Shown: positions 12,895 to 24,056 of the stretch, piece after piece
Position numbering within the stretch: the stretch's first letter is position 1
Layout of the letters: each line of letters begins with the position of its first letter
Source: Eustoma russellianum
Taxonomy: Eukaryota > Streptophyta > Magnoliopsida > Gentianales > Gentianaceae
Direction: 5' to 3'
Assembly: GCA_036186865.1 (NCBI GenBank)
Contig: AP025053.1
Location: 34,650,477 to 34,714,476 of the forward strand
Length of the DNA: 64,000 bases
The notes under the pieces: model-generated
Told to the model about the DNA's origin: nothing
Databases searched by the model: none
The model's input: the letters and a program-made list of their open reading frames with translations, nothing else
Made by a program: the position numbers and the translations under genes

Positions 12895-13120
12895 TAAGAG
12901 GTTGAATATATACAACCATACCCATTAAAAATACACAGAAGTTGTTTTCCAATGACTCATAATAAAAATTGCGTCAAACTGTGTCGATCAACCGTTACTT
13001 TACAGTATAAGAATTTCCGATGATCCATGATAAAAATTGCACAAAAATGTATCGATCAACTGCTACTTTATAAAGTGCAACCAATTTAGTATATCATTTT
13101 ACTTTATTCAATCGTATCCA
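12895..13120 (+). repeat. Dispersed repeat family copy (GTCGGATGTACGCAACC type)
   Basis: A degraded copy of a repeat also seen near 19.8-20.0, 28.2-29.0 and 59.0-59.4 kb. Shared order: 'TACAACCATA', 'ACACAGAAGTTGTTTTCC', 'ATGACTCATAATAAAAATTG', 'GTCGATCAAC' and 'CAATTTAGTATATCATTTT'. The central part occurs twice here (about 12,950 and 13,020), so it has an internal duplication. No coding capacity; class not determined. Confidence 0.6.
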
Positions 13121-13695
13121 AAGTCAAAAATAACGTGTGACTACATTAGAAATAGAGCTAGACTAAATAATAATAATAATAAAATAAAGGAACATCAAAC
13201 GAAACGGCTTGGGTCTAATTTATGAGGTACGGATCCAATGGATTTAGCTTGAGTAACGCTAACGAAAGAGAAAAAAATTCCAAGCTAATTATTAGGCTAC
13301 TATTTCTTAAAGAAAAGGTTCCACAGGATAACGATGGATCACCCATTCCTCTAGCATTTATTGCTCTTTAGACTAAATAATACAAATAGAGCAAACCATT
13401 TGGTCAGTCCCTTACTATTTCGTGTGTTGACCACAGAGACAGATGATTAGTTTTCTGGCTTTCGGTTGGGAGTATACCTCATGGCAACCCATTAAAAATA
13501 ATACACAATAGTTGTGTTTTTGGTTTCAAATTCAAGATTGACTCCTATTTCTAGTCCCAATGATAACGTACTTATGTTTATACTGATAGATTTGTTTCTA
13601 CAATTTTACTTGTTGTTAGTATCTATTTCCCATGATGGTAATTCATCTTTTCTAAATATTTTGTAATTACCATCTTGCTTTCATGTATAGTTTCT
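13121..13695. other. Intergenic, nothing seen
   Basis: AT-rich spacer between two repeats. No ORF, repeat or RNA gene could be supported. Confidence 0.5.
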
Positions 13696-13897
13696 CACAT
13701 GTGGGGATGACATTACCTCACCCACTTTTCTCTCACCCCACGCGTCACCGAGCGACACGTGGCAGCAGGGGGTGGATGGTGAGGCTAGATGAGGATGACC
13801 TGCATCTAGCCTCACCACCCACCCCTGGTGCCACGTGTTACGCGATGATGCGTGTGGTGAAAGATTTGGGGTGAGGAGATCTTGACCCTCACATGTG
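13696..13897. repeat. Hairpin MITE-like element with G-box motifs
   Basis: The ends are inverted copies (CACATGTGGGGATGAC... at the left, ...GACCCTCACATGTG at the right), and the inner parts also pair (CCTCACCC / GGGTGAGG; GAGGCTAGATG / CATCTAGCCTC), so the whole unit can fold back. Near the middle it carries CACGTGG and CCACGTG cores, the plant G-box/ABRE core. A related unit is at 14,406-14,625. No target duplication is certain. Confidence 0.6.
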
Positions 13898-14405
13898 TAT
13901 TTACATTTTAGAACCAATTATTAGTGTTAGAAGATCCTGAAGATATTTGTCGTAGTTAAGGAAAGAATCAGCATCAAAATCAGAGTAAAATCACTATACA
14001 AATTAAGATACAATCAATGTAATTTATTTTTTAATTTTTCCATATTAAGCATATCGTGTACTATATTAAAACTATTAGTGTATATAGGAGAATGTGAATG
14101 AGAAGAATATAAATTCTAGAGGTCTGAGATCTTTTTATGGAACATATCTCCATAAATCTTAAACAAAACTTCACAAAGGATATTCTTTTTTCTTGTTTTT
14201 TCTCCCTAACACTCGCCGTCTTGAGGAGATAAACATTTTTGTCCTTTATGAGATGTCCAAAAAATATATTCATTTTTTTATACTAATTCTGAAAATATGA
14301 ACATATAAAAGAGAAAAGAGAAATATATTGAAATTTTAATAATGGAACAACACAACAAATGATGAATTTCTAATAAGTTGGAAATTGAAAAATGCTCAAT
14401 AATTT

Positions 14406-14625
14406 GAAACATAAAAGGGGGACCGGATCTCCTCTCTACACCCTCACCTCATTGTCTACGCCCGCCACGTGGTACCAAAGAAGGATGATGAGGCTAGATG
14501 AGTTGTCACATGGCAACAAGAGGTCACCCGCATCTAACCTCACCACTCATTTGTTGTCACGTGACGGACGGTGTGCAATGGAGTGAGGTTGTAGGTGGTG
14601 AGGAGATTCCACCTCCAGAAAAGGT
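14406..14625. repeat. Second hairpin MITE-like element, same family
   Basis: Shares with the unit at 13.7 kb the segments GATGAGGCTAGATGAG, CCGCATCTAACCTCACCAC and CACGTG-containing arms. Its ends (CGGATCTCCTC...CACC and GGTGGTGAGGAGATTCC) are roughly inverted. No coding capacity. Confidence 0.55.
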
Positions 14626-15600
14626 ATCTGGTAAGTTGTACGTATCTACTTGTATTGGAAATCGTTACGGGTAGTATGGACTTTTCATTTGTTTGCTTTC
14701 CTAGGTTGCTGCTTTCCTAGGTATTCACTTTCCACAAATTCCGACAAAAATGGTTGGACTTGGGAATCATGTCAACTTTAAAACACAGATGTAGTACTAT
14801 CTCTGCTTAAAAAAAATGTTATAGAATAATTCTTTTTGATCATAAACTGCTCAATTTTAAAAGTTACCGATTAATGATGATAAAGAATAAGATTAATGGT
14901 CTATACATTATCCTCAGCGTCATAGAAATCATTTAGCAAAAGTAATCCTTTCATTTCAATTCTTTTCTTCTCAACACCTTATCGTTTACTTTTAACGAAA
15001 TAAACAAATTATACAAATTAAATATGACAATTAAAAATTATTTTTAATAATAAAAGTTTTTTCATGCATTCATTCAATAGTATCAGTAAAATAGAATGAG
15101 CATATTCGCGTATACACTTAAATCTGTTTTTTTTTTTTAATTTGGCTCAAACTGTGTTGAAAATTTATTTGTATTTGATTTTAAGTTTGAAATTGTTCGG
15201 TCTTAAACTTAAAGTCCAAAACATAAAAAGATTATTTACAACTTTGATGTTTTGCACGTCTTTTCTCACTAACACACTATCACATCATATCTCTATTATT
15301 ATGTCATTTATACAGGTCTCACTGGAAGTCGACTCTCTATCTCTTGGGACTAAGGTATTGTTCGTCCTACCATTTACTTTCTCCAGATCCTAGCGATAAC
15401 TTTTGATGTCGTTTGGATACAGTGAGTAGATATGATGAGGAGGTTATGCACGTCTCAAAAGTCGAGACTTGGTGTTGTTAGGACTCGAGGGATATAGATG
15501 TAATTTTATGTTAGGTTACAATGACGCATTAAATGATTTTCCTTTATATGCCACTAGTACGCCTTCTGCTTTTACTACACTCAAAGATTTCCATCTGAAA
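14626..15600. other. Spacer and promoter of the small membrane protein gene
   Basis: AT-rich spacer. No clear TATA box was assigned; the 5' UTR of the gene at 15,620 probably begins within the last 100 bases. The ORF at 15,142-15,393 has no recognisable motif. Confidence 0.4.
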
Positions 15601-15619
15601 GAGAACAGAAAAAGGAGAA

Positions 15620-16084
15620 ATGGGGTTTGAAGGCGGTGTTAACTTTGTAATGGAGAGATTCTCATCAGCAGGAAAAGTGGAAATGGGTTTTGAAGATCCT
15701 CTTCACTTTGTAATGAAGAAACTGAACGAACTATGGTTATTAATCGTGAACTCATGGGACGAACTATGGTTATTAATCGTGAACTCATGGGACAAGTTCC
15801 TAGGTTGGGCGGATAAAGTATTTCCGCCGGAGACGAGGGCGGATCAGATTAACCACTGGGTGAAAGTGGCTCTGCCGTATGTAATTCCGGCGGTATGTCT
15901 GACCCTTCTGCTGTGTTGCTGCTACAAGTGCTGCTTGTGCTGCTGCCGGGGTGGTGGCAGAGGAGGGGTGAAGATGATGAAGGCTCCAGGAAGGAATATT
16001 AGGATGCCTAGGAGTATTTTCGAGAGTGATCCCAAGGGTTATTTCGTCAATCTCCGTGCTAATCCCGGTGATCACCTCTGTTGA
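15620..16084 (+). CDS. Small one-pass membrane protein with Cys cluster
   Basis: A single-exon gene of 154 aa. It has a soluble N-terminal part, then FPPETRADQINHW (residues 68-80), a hydrophobic segment at about 82-101, a dense Cys cluster (C93, C99-101, C104-105, C107-109) and a basic Gly-rich tail with KAPGRN and a PRSIFESDPKGYF stretch. This layout matches a conserved but uncharacterised plant family of about 100-130 aa, as far as I recall; no function is known to me. The Cys cluster just after the membrane segment suggests palmitoylation or metal binding (inference). Two N-terminal duplications make this copy longer than usual: a perfect 33-bp tandem repeat (15,728-15,760 and 15,761-15,793, giving ELWLLIVNSWD twice) and an imperfect repeat of MGFE..., 63 bp apart. 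The ATG is preceded by a purine-rich AAAAAGGAGAA. Confidence 0.75.
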   Translation: MGFEGGVNFVMERFSSAGKVEMGFEDPLHFVMKKLNELWLLIVNSWDELWLLIVNSWDKFLGWADKVFPPETRADQINHWVKVALPYVIPAVCLTLLLCCCYKCCLCCCRGGGRGGVKMMKAPGRNIRMPRSIFESDPKGYFVNLRANPGDHLC

Positions 16085-16468
16085 AGATTTCCGGTCTGTT
16101 GGCTTTCCTTTTTCAAGTTCAAGAACTACCGATCTACTAGTGGGTGTGTGGGGGTGGGGAGGGGGGCTGAGGGTTGGGTAAAGTTGGTTGATTTACTTGT
16201 AAGATTTTAAGTTCTGGTTCAGTGTTAAGGTAAGTTGTCTTCGATTTTAAGTTCGAATCATGTTTCTTAGATTGTGGAACTCTTGTCTTTTTTATTACCA
16301 AAAAGGGGGCGGGGGTGTGTGGAGGTGGTGGTTTCATATAACTTTGCTTTTGGGTGTTTAATGGATGGATCCTTGATTTTCTATCTGATAATGTTTTGTT
16401 ATCTTTTTGTAATGTGGTGTTTGTAAAATCCTGATGAAGGTTTTGTATATGTTTTTGTGATTGTTGTT

Positions 16469-16735
16469 GGCAAAAGGTTGAACCCAACCCAAAGGTCCTC
16501 CACTTCTACGGCCCAAAAAAGCTGGGTGGAGGATGTAAATCAGGATTCCAGGTCTCCGGGGAGATCTTACATGGGTGCCCCATAAAGCAGGCCTTTGGCC
16601 TCGCAACAGAAGAACATCCACACTGTGCGGGTCCCTAGATTCGAACTCATGATCTCTTGTTGGCAATCTCCCCTAGATTCGAACTCATGATCTCTTGTTG
16701 GCAATCTCCAATTCGAGTACCAACTGCGCTCGGGA
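16469..16735 (-). mobile_element. tRNA-derived SINE with target duplication
   Basis: On the minus strand the 5' part reads GAGCGCAGTTGGTACTCG (A-box-like), followed by GATCATGAGTTCGAATC (B box, as in tRNA promoters). The body is flanked by a 20-bp imperfect direct repeat (16,449-16,468 and 16,736-16,755, ATGTTTT..GATTGTTGTT), the target-site duplication. The B-box region is tandemly duplicated (about 38 bp, around 16,631-16,707). It sits in the 3' flank of the membrane-protein gene. Confidence 0.75.
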
Positions 16736-16755
16736 ATGTTTTCGCGATTGTTGTT

Positions 16756-18045
16756 CTTCTATCTTTATCAGTCCCCCCGGGGGCAAAACCGCGGAAACAA
16801 ATGTAGTGCACCGAATGTAGCCATCTTTGGTGCATCCTTGTTGTCTTTAGATCTTGCTGCAGGATGTAGCTGAAGAGGGTGCGGAGCCTGCCTTTGCAAC
16901 CGGCTTATAGAGGCTTTCTGACCGCGATTTCTTTTCACAGACTGAAGTTTGGAATCCAGGGAAGTCAGGATCATTAGAGACTTCCATTGCTGGTAGGACT
17001 TGAATTTTGTGGTTCAGACATGTGGATGTGTGTTCGATATAATTGTGGTTGTCCTAAGGTTCCCATGGAAACAGTATCCTATGATCATTCATTGATCAGA
17101 TGGTAACATGGTGCAGCCAGTACGGTCCCTTGTGGTATGTTAGGAGTTCGGCCAGGAGTGATCCAAAATGCGGGCATATATGATCGCTATAAACATATAA
17201 AACTACAAACACACAAAATGCACAGATAAAAAAATAAGTACTATGTGGCCTTATACCATATTAGCTGTTAAGTTGACCTTATTTTTTCAAGAAAATAGAA
17301 AAACTTAGCTACCCATCTCAGACACTTACTGCGTCTAGTTTTTGTAGTTCGTCTTTGTGTAAGACAGAGCATTGCCATCAATAAGTTTTGCTTCTATTTA
17401 GTAAGAGAAATAAAAAGAAAATCGGCCCACATGGACATAGTCACGTAGACAAGCTCAAGCTGCTTTGATACTGATTTCATTGATGTGATGATTGTTCAAT
17501 GTTTGTCAGCTCTTAAAAAAAGAGAATGACACGGTCGTTTCAATTGTGAATTTTTATCTGTTGGAACATATTTCTTGATTTTTCTTTTGCAATGGTAAAA
17601 GAGTTCTACGTGACTCTGAACAAAGTTCGTCTGTGAGGTTCTGAAAGAGATGATGACCCCCCTACCCCGCCATAGGCAGAAACCTCTAAAACAATAAGGT
17701 AATATTATTGTTGTTAATGGTTACATAAATATACAAGATAGTTACATGTATATACAAGATGGTAATATGTGAGTTCTTATTCGGGTTTCAAACGTTACTG
17801 TGAAACTAATGAAGATGTCAGACAAACAAAGCCATAAACGACAGGAAAAGCGTTTCCTACAAGTTCTCCGTTTCTTAAATCATTAGGAGTTTCGGGAGAA
17901 TATGAATAATGAAGGATGCAAGACAAAGAAGGTCACTAACTGGTGGAAGGAAGGTTTCTCATAAGTCATCTCATGCTTAAGTCATTAAAAGCTTCGAGAG
18001 AATATTAATTATTTAAGAAAGGAGTTCCTAACCCTGTAGCAAGTT
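16756..18045. other. Intergenic with degraded repeats
   Basis: No gene seen. About 17,640-17,720 carries a fragment (CCCGCCATAGGCAGAAACC... AATATTATTGTTGTT) of the family at 19.8 kb. An imperfect tandem duplication of about 110 bp lies around 17,840-18,010 (GGAGAATATGAATA / GAGAGAATATTAATTA). Confidence 0.5.
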
Positions 18046-18167
18046 TATAAGCGGATGCAGGTAAGACTGGGTACATCAGATCGCAAAACGATCCGGCTTC
18101 TTCCTGGACCATTCACAAACATGGAGGACTAATGTACTGAGAACGCCTAATGTACTGAGAACGTCCT
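18046..18167 (+). mobile_element. 3' part of a TS-like SINE, split by the solo LTR
   Basis: GTAAGACTGGGTACATCAGATC...CGATCCGG...TCCTGGACC...CTGAGAACG matches the tail of the SINE at 59,609-59,796 (GTAAGACTGCGTATATCAGATC...CGATCCG...GGGAACGCCC). The element ends at the GTCCT target site of the solo LTR and continues after it as GTCCTTTTAA (19,058). No A or B box is recognisable upstream, so it is 5'-truncated. A 17-bp piece (CTAATGTACTGAGAACG) is duplicated near the end. Confidence 0.6.
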
Positions 18168-19057
18168 TGATGAAGCCGGATCTTCACCAAGGGAACCTCA
18201 AATTAGCTCCGACAGTTAACTTGAAGAGTTGTTAACTGGGATTGAAATGGTAGCTGGAATAACCTCTAAAATGTCATGCACAAGAAAACACAGGTCAGAG
18301 GTCCCGGGGGGTTGGCTCCGGGAAAAACCCTCCGACGCTCAAGTCAGTTTGGGCCATATCTCAATGAAATTATAATTTAAGAGGTGAGTTAAGAGTTTCT
18401 CACAGTATGAGCCGAGGAGCAAAGGACCTGAATTTGCTCTTGAGTATGAATGTTTTGATTCCGGATCCCCTTCTTTGTCTTGGTTGGCTTGCTTTTATAG
18501 ACCTTTTTCCGCCTTTGGCTTCTGATAGTAGATAGTGGATTGGACGTTTGCTTGGGGCAGAATGCCTAAGGCACTGTAGGTCTGCTGATGTGATCAGTAG
18601 TCTGACTGATGTGACTAATAGGCCGGCCCGATTGATGTAATTAGTAGGTCGGCTGTTATGACCTTAGCGTGTTCAGGAAGAATACCCAGCTGTAATTACT
18701 ATATTCGAATTGCACTTTTGCTGGATGGTCCCACAAGGTAATATCGTACTTGGCTCCTTTGCTGAAGTGCACAAGTGAACTCTGCCGAAGAGCAGGATCA
18801 AGCCTTGCCGAAGTGCATGGCTAAGCCTTGCCCAGCTGAAGTGGTATGAGGTGCCATACTGGGATATAAACTGAAGTTGGTGCGAGGTGCAAACCTTGGC
18901 ATATTCTTCTATGTTATAAGGGCGTCATGATGCCCCGCTGAGGTGCAGCCGAGGCTAAACAGCCATGCTTGGGCGCTGCACTGCTGAACTGTAGTACTTC
19001 GAGTGCTGAGCTGCTAGAGTTAAACCGTTGACTGTTGTCTGTAATTATGGTTTATCA
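18168..19057 (-). mobile_element. Solo LTR (890 bp) with 5-bp target duplication
   Basis: Begins TGATGAAGCC, ends TTTATCA, and is flanked by GTCCT on both sides (18,163-18,167 and 19,058-19,062). It aligns along its length with the LTR at 1,529-2,395. There is no primer-binding site or internal sequence on either side, so it is the product of LTR-LTR recombination. Orientation is that of the 1.5-kb copy. Confidence 0.85.
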
Positions 19058-19062
19058 GTCCT

Positions 19063-19790
19063 TTTAATAGAAAGATATACATTGGTTTGAACTGTATCAC
19101 CAAAATCTCTCTCTTTAGAATTGATATACTCCTATGTCATATCTATAATAAGTATAACACCAGAGACTCAGAGATAGGTGCTCTTCGAGTCTAGAGACAG
19201 TCTACACCCTCTGGATTCAAAGAACCTAACGTATTCAACCATGTCTTATATAATAAGAGCCTCCAAGTCTTGAGGGTCTTCTAGTCAGGGAATTGGGACT
19301 AATGCCATGAGCTTTTAAGTTGCCTCCCTTTCGATATCAAATCCACATGTCAATGCCCGGCTCGAAGAGTACATAGTGATGCCCATCATACACCAAGTCT
19401 CCATTCTAATCTACCAAGTAATACCACGCAAACGGGCACCTTTAGAAGAAAATTTTAACTGAAAGAAATCTAAAAGACAACCAAATTCAGATCTATAATT
19501 TGCCATTTGGTCCACACAACCAATATAATATGTGAAACCGCCGAGGCAATAGGATTACTTTGCTGGCAGGTCAAAGTTGATCTCTCTCTATTAATGCATT
19601 TCAATTACATCGTAGGCGGCCTATCTCAACCCTTTTTTTTGGGTCCTTGTTTGTCCTTTTAGATTTCAAAAATTATTGGAGAGTCAAGTCAAACACGAGG
19701 TTGCGTTTCTTCTATAGTTAGGCAAGAACAGCAACAACTCATACTATCTTTCGAACATATACAAAGTATAGGGGTTTGTTTAACCATTAG
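19063..19790. other. Intergenic, nothing seen
   Basis: AT-rich sequence without supported ORFs or repeats. Confidence 0.5.
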
Positions 19791-19794
19791 GATG

Positions 19795-20030
19795 AAGATT
19801 CCGGCGGTTGTAAATCAATATTTTTCTTTGATTTTGTAATATGATGGAATAAAGCAAAATGACGCAATTGATTGAAATAGCTTGACGCAATTTTCATTAT
19901 AGGTCATCGAGAAACAACTTCTGTGTGTTTCTAACACATGAGTTTAGTTGCATACATCCGACCTCCCGTACCCCGCCATAGACGAGAGCTTCTAATGCAA
20001 TGGGATAATATTGTTGTTGTTGTATGTATT
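19795..20030 (-). repeat. Dispersed repeat family copy
   Basis: Read on the minus strand, it contains CAATATTATCCCATTGC..., the GGTCGGATGTATGCAAC core, ACACAGAAGTTGTTT, ATGACCTATAATGAAAATTGCGTCAA and AAATGACTTATT-type sequence in the same order as the copies near 28.2 and 59.0 kb. Non-coding. Confidence 0.6.
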
Positions 20031-20540
20031 CCATTAGTCATTTTACAATATGAAATTCACAATTAAAAATTTTGTTATATTAATACCATATTCGTAAAAC
20101 TGAAATATAACGGCTCACCATGATTACTACACATATACTCCCTGTGTACTAAAATTATACACTTTCTTTTTGGGATGTCTTGTAATCATGTGCACATATG
20201 CAAAACATACAATAAAGAAGAGACAAATAACAGCGTTCTAATGAACATGTCATTGACATGATGTGGTGCAATATATGTACATATGAGACATTGACACAGT
20301 CTACAGTGCCAATTAATATGATAAAAACTGCATCTAAGATTTACAGGCACTAAACTAAAGGGTAACTTCCTTTTCAACCTCAAAAAGAAAGTTGTATCTG
20401 GAAGAAACTAAAAAAAGTCCAACCTCTAACTAACTTTATGGTTGGGTGACCACCCCCACCCCCTGGAAGGGGGGGGGGGGTTGTTTTCAGGTAACATTAT
20501 AGGACTGTACATCAGAAGGGTATACAAGTAATGCCCATGT
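20031..20540. other. 3' flank of the ACR4-like gene
   Basis: Holds the likely 3' UTR of the minus-strand gene and spacer. A G-run of about 12 lies near 20,468-20,480. No separate gene. Confidence 0.5.
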
Positions 20541-22770
20541 TCAAGAGTATGACTTAACCAAGCGAAAATTGCAAAAAGATCTGGACTTGAAGAGGCCACT
20601 AAAGAGAAACCATGTTGGAGATTCTTGTGTTGCTGAATTTAACTCTTTGGGGCACCCTTTAACTTGGAGTACCGCCTGCCCTATTGTTTGGCGAACCGAA
20701 TCGATGATCTTTGCATCAACAGGGTACCCTGATGCATCGCGTACATAGAACGTATTCACAGCCTTGCCAGCTCTTGTTGTCACTTCTGCTCTGGTGACAG
20801 TGAGGCCGTTCTCGCGGAAGATTCGAGTGACATCAGAGAGGAGGCCAACTCTGTCTGTAGTGCATAATTCTAGCTTCAATCCCTATATAAAAAGCGAATA
20901 AAACAGAAGTTTAAGACCATATCAGACGACGAGTGAAACAAAAGTTTAAGACACTTGCACAAGAAAATCTCAAAAATGATACTTCTAATGTTTTTATTAG
21001 TTGGCAGATACTGAAACTGCATATATAAATGCGCCATTGGGCAAGAGCGAGAGAGATTTGCAAAGAATAAGACAAGTAAGATACATAAAATATGCGGTGT
21101 CACGATCAACCAAGTCATGCAGAAAACAACTTCCGTTGCATTTCAATATCTTCCCAACTTGGTTGTGCATGTGCCATTAAACAAGCATCTAAACAAAAAA
21201 TTGTCAGAAGTCCATCAAGCTTTTAAACTAAACGCCTACATCATTAAATGTACATAACAGAAAGTATAATGGGACTCAATCTTAGCCCAGAAAAATGAAA
21301 TATAAACATTCAATCAGAAAAGGGTTGTAGAATATTGTCATTTTACCTCAGAAACTCTTCTTTCAATGGCTGCTTCAAGACATTGAATTACTCTTTGCCT
21401 CTCTGCATCTGATTTCACAGGTGACCCGTCGACATGTCTTATGCAGTATTCCTACAAAGGCATATACGGTGTTGGAATCATACAAAATAACTGGAGACAA
21501 AATGAAGTTAAAGCCCGAAAATCATTGGTAATCAAAATATTTACCTGATAAGCTTCAGGCCCCTCAGCATCAACACTCCCATGAAAAACCACATACTGCA
21601 TGTCTGTCAATGTGCAAATGGTATCGAAGAGAAGTTTTGGCCTATCCTTGCTGCGAATGGTGACCACTGAATAATCTTTGTTCTGCCAGTTGACAACATT
21701 TACATGTGGTCTTTGTTTTTCATCCAAGGCATCCTTTGATTTCCCTTCATAATCTCGATCAGCAAACATTATTTGATGAAGCCTCCTATCAGTTTGAGTA
21801 ATCCCATGTGAAAATACAGTCTTAGCCTCCCTGGAACAATTGCTTCCTCTCATCACATTAGACAAGAGGTGTTTAATCATAGATAGTCTCTCAGGGTCGA
21901 AGATTGCAGCCCCAGTTTCTTTGTCGGTTACTTGCATTACAGCTGCGGCTCGAGCGTTATGTGTCCAAACTTCAGCATTCACCACATTGCACTTAAGGTC
22001 AGTGAGGACAGCACTCACCTCGGAAAGTAGGCCTGGTCTGTCACTTCCTATTAACTCAATTGAGGTGTGATCCATTTCTGGAACGACTCCCACGGATCTT
22101 CTCATTGATGATGCAAAGCAAGAATCAGGCCCAAGTGACTGAAAATACACCAAAACAAAAACGTTAAATTTGTTGCTAGTGCAAGATGAATGAAGTTCTA
22201 TACATTAAGAAAACAATACAACTCACCTTCTCAATATACTCCAGCATCCCTTCATCTGTTATCTTGTTCCCATCTTGATCAGTGACATTGAAAACTGCAA
22301 AAAGACCAGAAAAATTTAATCTTTTAGAAACTAATGAAATTCCTTTGCATCAGAAGACATAGGACCAGGAGAGAAAATTACCATCCATGAACCATCCTCC
22401 ATCAGAAGATATATAAGCTTTAGTGACAACAAGATTAAGATCAGTAAGGACTTGTATTACTTCAAGCAGAATACCATGCTTGTTAGCACTATCAACCTGC
22501 TTCAAAGAATAGTACACAGCAAACATTAATCACAATCCCAGGAAAATTGGAAAAGCTGAAAATAACAAAAAAGAGGCAAAGGAGATAACATGCCTGGATA
22601 ACAGTGGCGTTTTTGCAAGATTGATTATGAATAACAACTCTGAAATCAAGTCTAAGTAACATTAGAACCCACTTGAAGAAATGAAATTCAATCAAGTTGG
22701 CAGACACACAAAGAAATAAAAACCTGGGTGGATTCATTCTTCTAATGAATTTTGCATACTCGTCATCCAT
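20541..22770 (-). CDS. ACR4: ACT-domain-repeat protein, ACR4-like
   Basis: Plant ACR proteins carry four ACT domains, which bind small ligands such as amino acids. They are thought to be regulators or sensors; ACR4 has no enzymatic domain. Exons (minus strand): 22,724-22,770, 22,594-22,639, 22,382-22,496, 22,227-22,294, 21,545-22,138, 21,347-21,451, 20,541-20,882. They sum to 1317 nt, giving 438 aa in frame. ACT domains lie at about residues 31-90 (DSANKHGILLEV), 115-190 (SDRPGLLSEVSAVL), 246-320 (KDRPKLLFDTICTL) and 328-400 (TDRVGLLSDVTRIF). The start MDDEYAKFIRRMNPP and the SLGPDSCFASSMRRSVGVV linker fit ACR4 better than ACR3 (from memory). Intron 2 has a GC donor (CAG/GCATGT); a GT alternative nearby would give an immediate stop. 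A 5' UTR intron is likely upstream. No lesions were seen. Confidence 0.9.
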
Positions 22771-22797
22771 TGTCTGAGAATAGTTCAGTGAGGTTTC

Positions 22798-23163
22798 TGT
22801 GGAAGAACAAAAATGGAACTTTAGATAATAACAAACCAACAGAAGCAGAAAGAGAATAAGAAGCCACAAGATTAAGCACATAAACACCTTAACATATACT
22901 TAAACAATAAATTTCCAATATGCCACATATTATACATAACATAAAATTATTATCAACACAGAATCCCCACAAATTAGCCACAAATAACCAACCCAACCCG
23001 TTGAATAAAGGAGAAAAAAGGAAGAATCTCATTACGAGGCAGAACAGAAGGCGAAACAGATTCGTCAGAAAACAACCCCATAACCAAAAATATAAAATTA
23101 CAACTCCTGAAATCAAATATCATGAACCAAGAAGAACAAGTAATGAAAAAATTGGCACGTACC
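22798..23163 (-). other. Probable 5' UTR intron of ACR4-like gene
   Basis: On the minus strand a donor TTTGGTGG/GTACGTGC lies at about 23,163 and a pyrimidine-rich acceptor TTGTTCTTCCACAG at about 22,798, just 27 bases before the ATG. The segment between is AT-rich and non-coding. The splice is inferred from these signals only. Confidence 0.5.
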
Positions 23164-24056
23164 CACCAAATTCTTGAGAAACTGCGATCCGGGTTATGCA
23201 AACTTCACTCAAGAATCCCCAGAACAACAGAAAGGAATCAAATTCACTAAATATGAACAAATCATCGCCCCCCTAAAAACCTTCTAACTGTACACACTAC
23301 TAAAAACTAATTAATCGTATTGCCCCCAATACGCAAGAAATAATAGATAAGCATTAAATCAAACCGGCCCTTTTGCAAGAAAACTATTACAATCTCAAAT
23401 GTTCCAAACGTTCATAGAACACACACAATACACGCACTGGACACCACCTAGAAAAAACCTTTCTTTTTTTCTCTCCTTTCCTTTTTGAACTTTTTGCTCA
23501 CCCACAACCTATCTATCTTCTTATGAAGAAAACACCCTATCTTGTTCTTGACTCACTTTCCAAAAGCTTGGAAATTATATCTATGGGAATACAGTTATAG
23601 TATGTGTGTATTTATGCAAAGATCACTGTGTGTTTTGTCCTATGAAAGAATGGGGAAGAGATGTAGTATCGCTTTTTGGCTTCCTAAATTTCAATTGGTT
23701 TATTCTAGGCAGAGATACTTCTTAAGAAAAAGGAAAAAGTTTTTTTTTCTTTTGAGAGTGGACAAAAAGAAAAAGTTACAAAAGGATGTTTGTATGTACG
23801 CATATGCACATAGAACAAGATATTTTTGTGTTAGACACTATGTTACGTAATCATTAATGTCTAACATTTGACATAGGACAAGTGTGTCTGGATTTTTTTG
23901 GGTAAGATTGATCAGTATGGAATGTCTCTGATTAATTCCTTAAGCAAAGCATTAAGTTCGAGAACTGTTCATCAAACAACACACTTTTCACTTCGTTTGA
24001 TAAAGAGTTTGTGTAAATTAGTAGTACGATGTTGTTTATAGAATGACATGCATTAA
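23164..24056 (-). other. 5' UTR and promoter region of ACR4-like gene
   Basis: The leader probably starts around 23,400-23,560 in a CT-rich stretch. I did not find an unambiguous TATA box. The plus-strand ORF at 23,542-23,850 has no homology I recognise. Confidence 0.4.

Noticed and set aside
15800..16075. Minus-strand ORF of 91 aa
   Set aside because: Shadow of the membrane-protein gene, which has a credible family match on the plus strand.
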